A stretch of DNA of 64,000 bases from Streptomyces sp. CB01201 (GCF_002803085.1 NZ_NNBJ01000022.1:1-64000); one strand, 5' to 3'; positions 1 through 8,812 are shown, counted from the stretch's first letter. Program-made: numbers and translations. The notes: generated by a model from the sequence alone, not told the origin.

Positions 1-59
1 ACTGCGCATCAGTCAACGGCACACCCAAACCAACGACCGCCTGATCCAAACGAAATGGC

Positions 60-422
60 CTAGTGGGGCCGGCTCCAGCTGGCCTGGACGGTCTTGCCCT
101 GCTGGTGAGGTATCACCCTGAAGTCGGTGGCCAGCCGGCGGACGATGCCCAGCCCGAAGCCGCCCCCGCCATCGGGGTCCCCGGGGCGGGGGACGGGCGC
201 CTCGTTGCTGTGGTCGCGTACCGCGGCCACGAGCTTTCCCCGTCGCTGGTCCAGGTGGAGGTGCCAGGGCCCACGGGTGTGACGTATGGCGTTGCCGAGC
301 AACTCGGCCACCACGAGGACGACTTCGTCGGGGTCGACCCACGGGCACATCGCACGACAGTAGTGCGCCGTGGCTCTGCGGGCGGCCGATGGGCCGATCT
401 GCGAAGAGTTGAGGGTCAGCAT
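60..422 (-). CDS. RsbW/SpoIIAB-like ATP-binding anti-sigma regulator
   Basis: A 120-residue protein with a single GHKL (HATPase_c) fold, the size typical of Streptomyces anti-sigma or anti-anti-sigma switch kinases. The N-box is seen in VAELLGNAIRHT and the G-box region in GGFGLGIVRRLA, so ATP binding is expected. There is no sensor or membrane segment, so it should be a soluble cytoplasmic partner-switching protein. The ATG at 422 (MLTLNSS) is preferred over an upstream start at 449, because the extra nine residues do not look like the family. No STAS antagonist or sigma gene is visible nearby, so its partner is unknown. The family call is firm; the role is inferred. Confidence 0.8.
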   Translation of the reverse strand: MLTLNSSQIGPSAARRATAHYCRAMCPWVDPDEVVLVVAELLGNAIRHTRGPWHLHLDQRRGKLVAAVRDHSNEAPVPRPGDPDGGGGFGLGIVRRLATDFRVIPHQQGKTVQASWSRPH

Positions 423-620
423 CGATCCGGAACGCTCCCGTCTGGGCACAGGTCTGTACGCCTCCCTTTGCCCCGCTCTCGAAGGAGGCAGGCGGCTGTC
501 CCGTCAAGAGGGACGTTTTCGTGCCGAATGGGGACCTGGGTCTCCGTCCTTGGTGACCAACGGCAGGGAGTCGGCCCCGTCCGGTCGGTGCGGGGCGAGC
601 GCGTCGGGCGCGAAGGCGGG

Positions 621-1505
621 TCAGGTGAGCGCGTTCCCGCGCAGTACGAGGAGGGCCACATCGAGAACGGCCAGGAGCAGGGTGGCTGCGAACGGCAGGC
701 GGCTGCGGGTACCGGAGCGCGGGGGCAGCGCGATGGCCGCGGCCGGCGGGGCTGCCGCCGCGAGGCCGGCCCACTCCAGTGGGCCGAGTGGCGTCGCAGG
801 GCCGAGGACGAGGACGGCCGAAGCAGCCAGGAGTGGGACGGCGGCCATGAGGCGGGCCCGGCGTGCGCCCAGGCGTTGGGGCAGTCCGCGCACTCCGGTG
901 GTGAGGTCGTCCTCGATGTCCGGCAGGACATTGGCGGCGTGTGCGCCGACGCCGAGCAGGGCTCCGGCCGCCATGGCCCAGGCAGGAGGCCACGGGTGAT
1001 TGGGCAGCCCGAGCGTGACGACGGCGGGCAGCAGTCCGAAGGCGGCGGCATACGGCAGCCAGGACAGCCGAGTGCGCTTGACGCCGAGGTTGTACGACCA
1101 GGCCGACGCCACACCGGCCAGATGCACGCCCCCCGCCGCCGGACCGTTGGCCAGCGAGAGCGGAACGCACAGCGCCAGCGCGCAGAGGGCGGCCGTGGCC
1201 ACCGCGCGGGGTGTCACCGTACCGACCGCCAGAGGTTTGTCGCTCCTGCCGCTCGCGATGTCACGGCGCAGGTCGGCGCGGTCGTTGCACCAGCCGACCG
1301 ACAGCTGGCCGGTGAGGACGGCCGACGCGGTCAGGGCCGTGCCGCCGGGGCCGCGCCCGACGCTCGCCGCGAGCGCGGTGGCCACCAGGGTGACGGTGAG
1401 CGCGGGCCCCGGGTGCGAGGCCGCCAGCAGCCCGAGGAGGCGGCCGCCCGAGCCGGAGCGCGGTGTGGCGGCAGGGGTCGCGGTGGAGTGCACGGCCCCG
1501 AGCAT
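621..1505 (-). CDS. UbiA-family membrane prenyltransferase
   Basis: A 294-residue polytopic membrane protein. Two Asp-rich motifs typical of the UbiA superfamily are visible: NDRAD around residues 74-78 (the NDxxD type), followed by SDKPL, and DIEDD around residue 200. These bind the Mg-diphosphate of a prenyl donor. UbiA enzymes transfer isoprenoid chains to phenols, quinone precursors or similar acceptors at the membrane. The gene is divergent from a type III polyketide synthase operon with only about 70 bp between starts. I infer that it may prenylate the phenolic product of that operon. An alternative is an unrelated housekeeping UbiA-like protein. ATG start at 1505; no convincing Shine-Dalgarno. 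Confidence 0.85.
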   Translation of the reverse strand: MLGAVHSTATPAATPRSGSGGRLLGLLAASHPGPALTVTLVATALAASVGRGPGGTALTASAVLTGQLSVGWCNDRADLRRDIASGRSDKPLAVGTVTPRAVATAALCALALCVPLSLANGPAAGGVHLAGVASAWSYNLGVKRTRLSWLPYAAAFGLLPAVVTLGLPNHPWPPAWAMAAGALLGVGAHAANVLPDIEDDLTTGVRGLPQRLGARRARLMAAVPLLAASAVLVLGPATPLGPLEWAGLAAAAPPAAAIALPPRSGTRSRLPFAATLLLAVLDVALLVLRGNALT

Positions 1506-1576
1506 AGAGGCCGCCCGACCTGCCGCACATCAGCCCAATTCCTAACTTCCGTGTGATTCGCTCTTATTCTGGCCGA

Positions 1577-2641
1577 ATGACGCAAATCGCCGCTGTCCAC
1601 GGGGTGCTCCCGCCCCACCGGTACCAGCAGGCCGAGATCACCGAAGCGGTCGCGGCGATGTGCCTGCCGCCGGGCGCCGACCGCGGTGTACTGAGGCGTT
1701 TGCACTCCAGCGCCGCGGTCTCCACCCGGCATCTGGCGCTGCCCCTCGACCGGTACGCCGAGGTGACCGGATTCGGCGAGGCCAACGACCTCTTCATCGA
1801 AACCGCCCTCGAACTCGGCGAGCGGGCGATGGTCGCCGCCCTGGCGGAGGCCGGCCTCGCCCCGCACGACGTGGACCTGGTGATCTCCACCTCGGTCACC
1901 GGGCTCGCCGTACCGTCCGTCGAGGCGCGGCTGGCCGCCCGGCTCGGGCTGCGCACCGATGTGAAACGCGTACCCGTCTTCGGGCTCGGCTGCGTCGCGG
2001 GCGCCGCCGGTCTGGCACGCCTGCACGACTACCTGGACAGCAGGCCGGACCAAGTGGCGGTACTGCTCTCGGTCGAACTCTGCTCGCTGACCCTCCAGCG
2101 GCGGGACGACTCCGTACCGGGCATGGTGGCAGGCGCGCTCTTCGGGGACGGCGCCGCCGCACTGGTGGCGGTCGGCAAGGATCATCCGCGCGCTCGCGAA
2201 CAGGCGGGGCCGCGGGTGGTCGCCACGCGCAGCCGCCTGTATCCGGGCACCGAGCGTGCTCTGGGCTGGGACATCGGCGACAGCGGCTTCGCCGTGGTGC
2301 TCGGCGCCGAACTGCCGGACCTGGTGCGGCTCCACGTCGGCGAGGAAGTGCGGTCCTTCCTCGCCGAACACGACCTCAAGCCCGCGGACGTCACCGGCTG
2401 GGTATGTCACCCCGGCGGCCCCAAGGTGCTGGAAGCACTCGACGAGACCCTCGCGCTGGACGCCCGCGCGCTGGACCTCTCCCGTCGTTCCCTGGCCGAG
2501 GTCGGCAACCTCTCCTCCGCCTCGGTCCTGCACATCCTGCGCGACACGCTCGCGCTGCGTCCGCCGCCGCCCGGCAGCGCCGGACTGCTGCTCGCCCTGG
2601 GGCCGGGCCTGTGCTCCGAACTCGTTCTGCTCCGCTGGTAG
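1577..2641 (+). CDS. Type III polyketide synthase (chalcone/stilbene synthase family)
   Basis: A 354-residue thiolase-fold enzyme that condenses an acyl-CoA starter with malonyl-CoA units to alkylresorcinols, pyrones or related phenols. The catalytic triad is intact: Cys139 in FGLGCVAGA, His278 in WVCHPGGPKVL and Asn311 in VGNLSSASV. Length is normal for bacterial members. The ATG at 1577 is chosen because homologues begin near the IAAVHGVLPPHRY segment; a GTG at 1553 is in frame. Next come an ICMT-like methyltransferase and a flavoprotein, the same three activities as the srsA-srsB-srsC phenolic-lipid operon of S. griseus (recalled, not searched). A divergent UbiA gene suggests the product may also be prenylated. 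Substrate is unknown. Confidence 0.92.
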   Translation: MTQIAAVHGVLPPHRYQQAEITEAVAAMCLPPGADRGVLRRLHSSAAVSTRHLALPLDRYAEVTGFGEANDLFIETALELGERAMVAALAEAGLAPHDVDLVISTSVTGLAVPSVEARLAARLGLRTDVKRVPVFGLGCVAGAAGLARLHDYLDSRPDQVAVLLSVELCSLTLQRRDDSVPGMVAGALFGDGAAALVAVGKDHPRAREQAGPRVVATRSRLYPGTERALGWDIGDSGFAVVLGAELPDLVRLHVGEEVRSFLAEHDLKPADVTGWVCHPGGPKVLEALDETLALDARALDLSRRSLAEVGNLSSASVLHILRDTLALRPPPPGSAGLLLALGPGLCSELVLLRW

Positions 2642-2647
2642 GCCCAC

Positions 2648-3169
2648 ATGAACCCGTACACCGTTCTGATCCTGCTGGTCGCCGGGGAGCGACTGGCCGA
2701 ACTCGCCGTCGCACGACGCAACTTGACGTGGAGCCTCGCGCGCGGCGGGGTGGAATTCGGGCGCGGACACTACCCGGCGATGGTCCTCCTGCACACCGGG
2801 CTCCTCCTCGGGTGTCTCGCCGAGACCCAGCTCGCCCCTCGCGGCTTCCTGCCGGCCCTCGGCTGGCCGATGCTCGCGCTGGCACTCGGCGCGCAGGTGC
2901 TCCGGTGGTGGTGCATCACGACCCTGGGACCGCGCTGGAACACCCGGGTCGTCGTCGTGCCCGCCCTGCCACTCGTCACCGCGGGCCCCTACCGTCTGCT
3001 CAAGCACCCCAACTACCTCGCCGTCGTCGTCGAGGGCGTCGCCCTGCCCCTGGTCCACTCCGCGTGGCTCACCGCCCTGTGCTTCACCCTGCTCAACCTT
3101 CCGCTGCTCGCGACCCGGCTGCGCTGCGAGACGCTCGCCCTCCGGCGCTGTGTCCCGGAACCGGCGTGA
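2648..3169 (+). CDS. Isoprenylcysteine carboxyl methyltransferase-family membrane protein
   Basis: A 173-residue membrane protein of the ICMT/PEMT-like methyltransferase family. The hallmark C-terminal block GPYRLLKHPNYLAV, which contributes to S-adenosylmethionine binding, is present, with several hydrophobic helices before and after it. In bacteria, proteins of this family next to type III polyketide synthases O-methylate alkylpyrones or alkylresorcinols (for example BpsB with BpsA in Bacillus), which is the likely role here. The gene starts six bases after the PKS stop, and its own stop overlaps the start of the next gene. The three are almost certainly one transcript and translationally coupled. 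Confidence 0.85.
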   Translation: MNPYTVLILLVAGERLAELAVARRNLTWSLARGGVEFGRGHYPAMVLLHTGLLLGCLAETQLAPRGFLPALGWPMLALALGAQVLRWWCITTLGPRWNTRVVVVPALPLVTAGPYRLLKHPNYLAVVVEGVALPLVHSAWLTALCFTLLNLPLLATRLRCETLALRRCVPEPA

Positions 3170-4179
3170 TCGACCTGCTGATCGCCGGCGGCGGCCCCGC
3201 CGGTCTCGCCACCGCCATCCATGCCGCTTCGTCCGGCCTCGATGTGGTGGTCGCCGAACCCCGAACCGCTCCCATCGACAAGGCGTGCGGAGAGGGCCTG
3301 ATGCCCGGCGCCGTCCGAGCCCTGCGCGAACTGGGCGTCGAGTTGCCGGGTCGGCCCATCCACGGCATCCGGTATCTGGACGGTGAACGCCTCGCCGAAG
3401 CCAGATTCCGGGAGGGGCCGGGCAGGGGCGTACGGCGAACGGCGCTGCACGAGGCCCTGTCCCGCCGGGCGGCGGATCTCGGAGTGCCCGTCCTTCCCCT
3501 CCGGATCGGCGCGGTGCACCAGGACGCCCACGGCGTCAGCGCCGCCGGTCTGACCGCCCGCTACCTCGCCGCCGCCGACGGCCTGCACTCGCCCGTCCGC
3601 AGACAGTTCGGTCTGGAGCGCGCCGACCCGCGGCCGCCCCGCTACGGTCTGCGCCGACACTTCACGATGGCGCCCTGGACCGACTGCGTGGAAGTCCACT
3701 GGTCGCCGCGGTCCGAGGCATACGTCACACCGCTGGCCCCCGACCTGGTCGGCGTGGCCATCCTGACGAGTCAACGGGCGCCCTTCGACGAGCAGTTGGG
3801 CTCCTTTCCCGCCCTGGCCCGACTGCTCCGCCCGTATGCCGCGTCACCCGTGCGGGGCGCCGGACCACTGCGCCGGCGCGTACGGGCCCGCGTCGCCGGC
3901 CGCGTGCTGCTGGTCGGAGACGCGGCCGGCTACATCGACGCGCTCACCGGCGAGGGCATCTCCCTCGCGTTGGCCGGCGCGGCCCACCTGGTGCGGTGCG
4001 TACGCGCCGACCGGCCACAGGACTACGAACAGGCCTGGCACCGCGCCTCCCGGCGCTACCGCCTGCTGACCGAGGGGCTGCTCCGCGCACGTTCCCACCC
4101 ACGCCTGGCCCCGCACATCGTGCCGCTGGCCCGCCGCCTGCCCGCGGTCTTCTCCCATCTGGTCAACCAACTCGCCTGA
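3166..4179 (+). CDS. FAD-dependent oxidoreductase (geranylgeranyl reductase / phenolic hydroxylase type)
   Basis: A 337-residue flavoprotein of the PHBH/geranylgeranyl-reductase superfamily. It has an N-terminal Rossmann motif (LLIAGGGPAGLATA) and the downstream FAD ribityl-binding block GDAAGYIDALTGEGI. GTG at 3166 overlaps the upstream stop (GTGA), so translation is coupled. In the analogous S. griseus srs operon a flavoprotein hydroxylates the resorcinol ring to a quinone. Alternatively, GGR-like members reduce isoprenoid double bonds, which would fit the divergent UbiA gene. The sequence alone does not separate these. It appears to be the last gene of the operon, followed by about 280 bp without a convincing gene. 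Confidence 0.88.
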   Translation: MIDLLIAGGGPAGLATAIHAASSGLDVVVAEPRTAPIDKACGEGLMPGAVRALRELGVELPGRPIHGIRYLDGERLAEARFREGPGRGVRRTALHEALSRRAADLGVPVLPLRIGAVHQDAHGVSAAGLTARYLAAADGLHSPVRRQFGLERADPRPPRYGLRRHFTMAPWTDCVEVHWSPRSEAYVTPLAPDLVGVAILTSQRAPFDEQLGSFPALARLLRPYAASPVRGAGPLRRRVRARVAGRVLLVGDAAGYIDALTGEGISLALAGAAHLVRCVRADRPQDYEQAWHRASRRYRLLTEGLLRARSHPRLAPHIVPLARRLPAVFSHLVNQLA

Positions 4180-4463
4180 GGGTGGTTCGACCCGGAACAC
4201 AGGGGCTTGTGCAGGTGTGACGCGGAAGCCCCGGGCAGCGGTATTCACCCCCGTATCGCGCTGTGCGCACTGCGTGTGCCGTTGCCGATGCACAGCGCGT
4301 CCGGGTAACGAGTCCGACAGGGCTGACGCAGTAATTCAGGGGAAGACGATCAACGTCATGTCCACGCCCCGTCTGGAAGGTGAGCTGCCCGACCCACTCC
4401 GTCCCTGCCCACCCGCCGCTCAGGCTCCCTGGAACGGCGGTTCTCTGAGATTGCGACAACTCT

Positions 4464-5771
4464 GTGTCCCGACGATCGTTGCGCACGGCCCCCACGCCGC
4501 CGCTCGACCCCGCCAACCCCACCGCTACCCGGCCGAGCCAAGAGCCACACATCCCGGCATCCGAGGCATCAGGGGCATCCGCGACCCATGCGTCGCCGCC
4601 CCTGAACGAGCGGGAGGTCGCGCTGATCCGTGCGGGTCTCGCCGTGGTCGAACCGCAGGCCGGCGAGGTGACGGTGTACTTCTACGCCATCCTCTTCGCC
4701 CGCTATCCCGAGGTCCGCGCGCTGTTCCCCGCCGACATGGACGTCCAGCGCGACCGTCTGCTGCGAGGGCTGCTGCGCATCATCGAGCTGGTCGACGACC
4801 CGGAGAACCTTGTCCGGTTCTGTGCCCTTCTGGGGCGGGACCACCGCAAGTTCGGGGCCCTGGAGGGGCACTACCCGGCCGTGGGAGAGTGCCTGCTCGC
4901 CGCACTGGCCCGGTACGCCGGCCCCAACTGGACGCCAGAGATGGCAGCCGCCTGGACGAAGGCGTACACCACCGCGGCCGGCGTGATGGTGCAGGCGGCC
5001 GAGGAGGACAGCCGAGTGCGCCCCGCCGTCTGGCGGGCGCAGATCGTCGGTCATGTGCCGCGCGGAAACGGCATCGCGGAAATCACGGTGCGGCCCGAAT
5101 TCGCCTACCCCTACACCGCGGGTCAGTACGTCAGCATGGAGACGCCCTGGAGACCCTTGGCCTGGCGCCATTACTCCGTGGCCAACGCTCCCAGGCCGGA
5201 CCACACTCTCACCTTCCACGTCCGTGCCGTGCCCGGAGGCGTGGTCAGCAACTCCCTGGTGTACCGCGCGGCCGTCGGTGACATCGTCAAACTCGGGCCG
5301 CCACAGGGTGCCATGGCCCTGGAGGCCGCCGAGGACCGCGACCTGGTGTGTGTGGCCGGCGGCACCGGACTCGCCCCCATACGCGCCATCCTGGAACAGG
5401 CCGCGCACACCGGCATACGCCGCTACGTCGATCTCTTCGTCGGCGCCCGCACCGCGGAGGAGCTGTACGGCCTGGACGACATGCTCCGCATGGCACAGCG
5501 CCATCACTGGCTGTCGGTCCGCGCCGCCGTCTCCCACCAGCACATCGTGGGCAGGGAAGGAAGCCTGCCGCAGGTGCTGCGCGAGTTCGGGCCCTGGGAC
5601 CAGCACGAGGCCTTCCTGTGCGGGCCGCCCGACATGGTCACCTCCGCCGCCCACAACCTCATGCGCGGCGGTGTTCCCCCGTTCCGGATCCACCACGACC
5701 CGCTCGACGTCCCCGTTCTGAACACCCCTCTCGCCCCAGTGCGCGATCCCCAGGAGAACCCAGCGCTGTGA
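4464..5771 (+). CDS. Flavohaemoprotein (globin + FAD/NAD(P)H reductase)
   Basis: A 435-residue two-part protein. Residues about 47-185 form a globin with the proximal haem ligand His136 in LEGHYPAVGE and a B10-type Tyr in YFYAILF. Residues about 190-420 form a ferredoxin-reductase module with the FAD motif RHYS at 235-238 and the NAD-binding loop VAGGTGLAPI. Such proteins detoxify nitric oxide to nitrate or act as NAD(P)H-driven haem oxidoreductases. The first 45 residues are Pro/Ala/Ser-rich with no domain, so a start farther in is possible; GTG at 4464 is the furthest in-frame start. It is coupled to the next gene by a GTGA overlap. Confidence 0.9.
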   Translation: MSRRSLRTAPTPPLDPANPTATRPSQEPHIPASEASGASATHASPPLNEREVALIRAGLAVVEPQAGEVTVYFYAILFARYPEVRALFPADMDVQRDRLLRGLLRIIELVDDPENLVRFCALLGRDHRKFGALEGHYPAVGECLLAALARYAGPNWTPEMAAAWTKAYTTAAGVMVQAAEEDSRVRPAVWRAQIVGHVPRGNGIAEITVRPEFAYPYTAGQYVSMETPWRPLAWRHYSVANAPRPDHTLTFHVRAVPGGVVSNSLVYRAAVGDIVKLGPPQGAMALEAAEDRDLVCVAGGTGLAPIRAILEQAAHTGIRRYVDLFVGARTAEELYGLDDMLRMAQRHHWLSVRAAVSHQHIVGREGSLPQVLREFGPWDQHEAFLCGPPDMVTSAAHNLMRGGVPPFRIHHDPLDVPVLNTPLAPVRDPQENPAL

Positions 5772-6457
5772 ACAGCCCCCACGCCATACCCACCCCGGGC
5801 GAGCGTGCGCTCCAGGCCCACCTCGGCACCGCGGAGCGTGCGAACTCGTTCTACTCCCGTCAGGTGCATCCCGGACTGACCCCGCAGATGCGGGACTTCG
5901 TCGCGCGGCAATCCATGGTGTTCCTCTCCACCGCCGACGCCGGCGGCCGCTGCGACTCCAGCTTCAGAGCCGGGCCGCCCGGCTTTGTCACGGTCCTGGA
6001 CGAGCGCACGCTGACCTACCCGGAATACCGCGGCAACGGTGTCCTGGCCAGTGCCGGCAACATCGCGGAAAACCCCCATGTCGGGCTGCTGTTCATGGAC
6101 TTCACCCACCACCACATAGGGCTGCACGTCAACGGGACGGCCGGCCTGCTGGCCCCCGGCGACCCGCGGATCGCCCACGCCCCGGTCCCTTTCGACTCCG
6201 CCCCCGGGCGCCAGCCCGAGCTGTGGATCCACATCACGGTGCACGAGGCGTACGTTCACTGCTCGAAGCACATCCCCCACCTCGAACCGGCCGCTCGCCC
6301 TCCGCGTGACCAGTCCGACCAACGCCCCAAGGACAGCGACTACTTCGTCGCCCCGGCCGTCGCCCCGGCCGTCGCCCCGGCCGCCGGCCTGTCCGACCTG
6401 CTGACCGCGGGCAACCAGAACGGTCCTGTCGCCTACGACCCCCGATACCCGCGATGA
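5768..6457 (+). CDS. Pyridoxamine 5'-phosphate oxidase-like FMN-binding split-barrel protein
   Basis: A 229-residue protein with a PNPOx-like split-barrel. The order RQSMVFLSTADAGGRCDSSFRAGPPGF, YPEYRGN and HVGLLFMDF matches the larger PNPOx-like family (written here in pieces only for recognition). It should bind flavin and reduce or sequester small molecules rather than make vitamin B6. GTG at 5768 overlaps the flavohaemoprotein stop, which implies co-translation and a shared role, perhaps in nitrosative or redox stress. Near the C terminus a 12-base unit is repeated three times at 6351-6386, encoding an Ala-Pro-Ala-Val linker. Function within the family is not determined. Confidence 0.82.
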   Translation: MNSPHAIPTPGERALQAHLGTAERANSFYSRQVHPGLTPQMRDFVARQSMVFLSTADAGGRCDSSFRAGPPGFVTVLDERTLTYPEYRGNGVLASAGNIAENPHVGLLFMDFTHHHIGLHVNGTAGLLAPGDPRIAHAPVPFDSAPGRQPELWIHITVHEAYVHCSKHIPHLEPAARPPRDQSDQRPKDSDYFVAPAVAPAVAPAAGLSDLLTAGNQNGPVAYDPRYPR

Positions 6458-6576
6458 CGTCACCTCCGGGACGCAGGACGGACCGGGCCGCCCCGTCGTG
6501 GGGCTGAAATGACGTCGTCGCAAAGGGAGTTGTGTGCAATGATCTCGGCTCGTTCAGGCGGTGCCGAGGGGGGCTC

Positions 6577-6953
6577 ATGCGTACGTTGAGGATGATGGGT
6601 GTGGTCGCGGTGTTGCTGGCCGCGGTACCGGGGTGTGGCGGCGGGTCGGCCTCGGCCCGGTCCACCCCGGACGCGGCATCCACGGTGAGCCCGACGGGAG
6701 CCGGAGCCGCCGACTGCGCCGCCGTGCGCGAGCGTTGGAACAAAGCCCTGGAGGCGGGGCTCCCCCTCCTGCGAAGGGGCCGTCCGTGATGAACGAGAAC
6801 ACGACGAAGTCCCTGGAAGCGGCCTCGGAGATCATGAACGCGAGTCCGACTTGCTTTTCGGACTGGGATGTCCAGGCTCTCAAGGAGACCATGGAGTTCG
6901 GCAAGAAGGCGGGAGCCGCCCTGGCGTCGAAGCGGCCCACCCCGTCACCCTGA
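6577..6953 (+). pseudogene. Small lipoprotein gene, apparently frameshifted
   Basis: The first frame (6577-6789) starts at ATG after a strong GAGGGGGG and encodes a lipoprotein signal (LLAAVPGCGG, lipobox Cys) followed by DCAAVRERWNKALEAG. It stops at 6789. A second frame begins at the overlapping ATG 6789-6791 and encodes MNENTTKSLEAASEIMNA, then SPTCFSDWDVQALKETMEF, ending at 6953. The second part reads like the natural continuation of a secreted Cys-containing domain and lacks any signal peptide of its own. I therefore read this as one ancestral lipoprotein split by an indel around 6760-6785. Two overlapping coupled genes remain possible. Function is not recognised. Confidence 0.5.
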
Positions 6954-7106
6954 CTTCGCGGGGCGGGAGTCGCATGGGTCGGTCGCGCGGACGAGGACGC
7001 GGCCCCGAGGGCAGAGCACGCCGGACCCGATGTACGGAGTCGTCGTAGCATTAGGCACACTTTGCTCTTTATAGACCTATGCGAACTACCAGAGGATGGC
7101 TGACGC

Positions 7107-7691
7107 ATGATCACGCTGACGAAGGAAACCGGGCCGGCGGACCTGGACGGGGTTACGCATCTCTCCCTCGGTGTGTCCTGGGACCCCACAGCCGGCAGCA
7201 GCGGCGGGGTGGTTGGGATGCTCCGCCGCAAGACGGGCACCGACCTCGACCTCATCGCCATCGCCATGCAGGGCGCGGACCCGGTGCGTCTTGCGGGTCT
7301 CGACTCCCTGGACCCCATGGGCAACGGCTCCGTGGTTCACAGCGGCGACAACCAGACCGGTCGCGGCGACGGCGACGACGAAACCGTCACGGTCGAGTTC
7401 GCGCGGGTGCCCGCCAACATAACCTCGATCGTGTTCGTCGCCGCCGCCTTCAAGAAGGGCAGCTCCTTCCAGAAGGCCCGCAACATCAGCTTCAAGGTCT
7501 ACGACGCGACCGGCGGCAGCTCGCAGCAGGTCGCCGACATCTGGCCCAGCCTGCTGACCCAGGACAACGGTTGCGCCGTGGCGAAGGCCACTCGGGACGG
7601 CGCCTCCTGGAAGCTCGAAGTGATCAACGTGACGGGGAAGATCAAGCAGGGCGACGAGCACGCGCTGATGCGGTTCGCCGTCAGCAAGTAG
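7107..7691 (+). CDS. TerD-family stress protein
   Basis: A 194-residue protein of the TerD/CABP1 family, which includes the calcium-binding proteins of tellurite-resistance and general stress loci. The N terminus LTKETGPADLDGVTHLSLGVSWD and the acidic stretch GDNQTGRGDGDDETV correspond to the family's Ca-binding loops, and the end (GDEHALMRFAVSK) is also typical. It is cytoplasmic with no signal peptide. It sits alone, without terB/C/Z genes, as is common for the many TerD paralogues of Streptomyces. The ATG at 7107 follows ACGC with only a weak ribosome site. Family assignment is secure; the cellular role is unknown. Confidence 0.92.
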   Translation: MITLTKETGPADLDGVTHLSLGVSWDPTAGSSGGVVGMLRRKTGTDLDLIAIAMQGADPVRLAGLDSLDPMGNGSVVHSGDNQTGRGDGDDETVTVEFARVPANITSIVFVAAAFKKGSSFQKARNISFKVYDATGGSSQQVADIWPSLLTQDNGCAVAKATRDGASWKLEVINVTGKIKQGDEHALMRFAVSK

Positions 7692-7719
7692 CCCGTCGGC
7701 AGCCGGCTCGGCGCGGGAA

Positions 7720-7780
7720 GCTCCAGCCGGTCGGGGCTCCAGCCGGTGGGAACTCCAGCCGGTCGGAACTCCAGCAGCAA
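7720..7780. repeat. 16-bp tandem repeat, about 3.5 copies
   Basis: Units of CTCCAGCCGGTCGGG-type sequence follow one another at 7720, 7736 and 7752, with a partial copy from 7768. They lie in the 250-bp gap between terD and the DUF427 gene. No gene crosses the repeat. It may be slippage-derived spacer. Confidence 0.75.
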
Positions 7781-7944
7781 GTGGCTTGTTCTCGCCCGGG
7801 TAGCGGAACCGTGCCCGGGCGGGGTTTCCCCGAGCGACGGCGGACACGCCTTCGGCCAAGCGCCCTCTTCAGCCCGTGCCGGGAGACACTCGTTCGGCCC
7901 GCTCGGGACAGGGGCACCCGGAGCAAGCCGAGGGAGAGCCGTTC

Positions 7945-8760
7945 ATGACCACGTTCCCCACCGCGCGAAACATCAGGACCACACCGGAAGGCATCCTGTG
8001 GGAGCCCGGCGAACGCTGGGTCCGGGGCCGCAAGGGCGAGGTCACCGTTGTCGACAGCCGGCACCCCGTCCTCGTCTGGGAGCCGGACGTCCCCGTCCCG
8101 CTGTACGCGTTCCCCCGCGACGAGGTCCGCCAGGATCTCCTGCGCCCGGCGAAGAACCCGCCCACGGGTACGCATACGGGATCGCGCGTCTTCTACGACC
8201 TCGAAGCCGAGGGCCAGTTGACGGAGAACGCGGCCTGGACGTTCCCCGCCGACGACCTCGCCGGCCACATCGCCTTCGAGTGGTTCAGCCGCGTCGGCCG
8301 CGGCCTCGACCACTGGTACGAGGAGGAGGAAGAGATCTTCGTCCACCCCCGCGACCCGTACAAGCGCGTGGACGCACTGGCGAGCAGCCGGCATGTGACG
8401 GTCGAGATCGACGGCACGGTCGTGGCCGACACCCACCGCCCGGTGCTGCTCTTCGAGACCGGACTTCCCACGCGCTACTACCTTCCGCGGGAGGACGTGC
8501 GCCTGGACCTCTTCGAACCGACCGACCACAGCACGGGGTGCCCCTACAAGGGCACCGCCGAGTACTGGTCGTGGCGCGGCGAGGCCGACGTGCCGCCGAA
8601 CATCGCCTGGACCTATCCGGAGCCGCTGCCCGCGGTGGGCGCCGTCCAGCGCCTCGTCGCCTTCTACAACGAGGCCGTCGACATCACCGTGGACGGTGAA
8701 CGACTGGCGCGCCCGGCCACGGTGTTCAGTAGGACACTGTCGACGCCACCCGCTCCGTGA
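7945..8760 (+). CDS. DUF427 protein with two tandem domains
   Basis: A 271-residue protein made of two DUF427 modules. The first (about residues 30-130) contains VDSRHPVLVWEPD and FPRDEVRQDLL. The second (about 145-260) is the more canonical, with TVVADTHRPVLLFETGLP, STGCPYKGTAEYWS and NIAWTYPEP. DUF427 is a small beta-fold domain of unknown biochemical role, common in actinobacteria. The ATG at 7945 follows AGGGAG at good spacing. It is monocistronic and faces the GST gene across a hairpin. Product function is unknown; I can only state the domain family. Confidence 0.88.
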   Translation: MTTFPTARNIRTTPEGILWEPGERWVRGRKGEVTVVDSRHPVLVWEPDVPVPLYAFPRDEVRQDLLRPAKNPPTGTHTGSRVFYDLEAEGQLTENAAWTFPADDLAGHIAFEWFSRVGRGLDHWYEEEEEIFVHPRDPYKRVDALASSRHVTVEIDGTVVADTHRPVLLFETGLPTRYYLPREDVRLDLFEPTDHSTGCPYKGTAEYWSWRGEADVPPNIAWTYPEPLPAVGAVQRLVAFYNEAVDITVDGERLARPATVFSRTLSTPPAP

Positions 8761-8770
8761 GCCAGGCGCA

Positions 8771-8796
8771 CCGGACGGTCAACGGACCGCGTCCGG
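8771..8796. terminator. Hairpin between convergent genes
   Basis: Perfect 7-bp inverted repeat CCGGACG/CGTCCGG with a 12-base loop, located between the convergent DUF427 and GST genes. No T-run follows, as is usual for Streptomyces. Probably a bidirectional terminator. Confidence 0.5.
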
Positions 8797-8812
8797 CACG
8801 TCCGGCGCGGGC

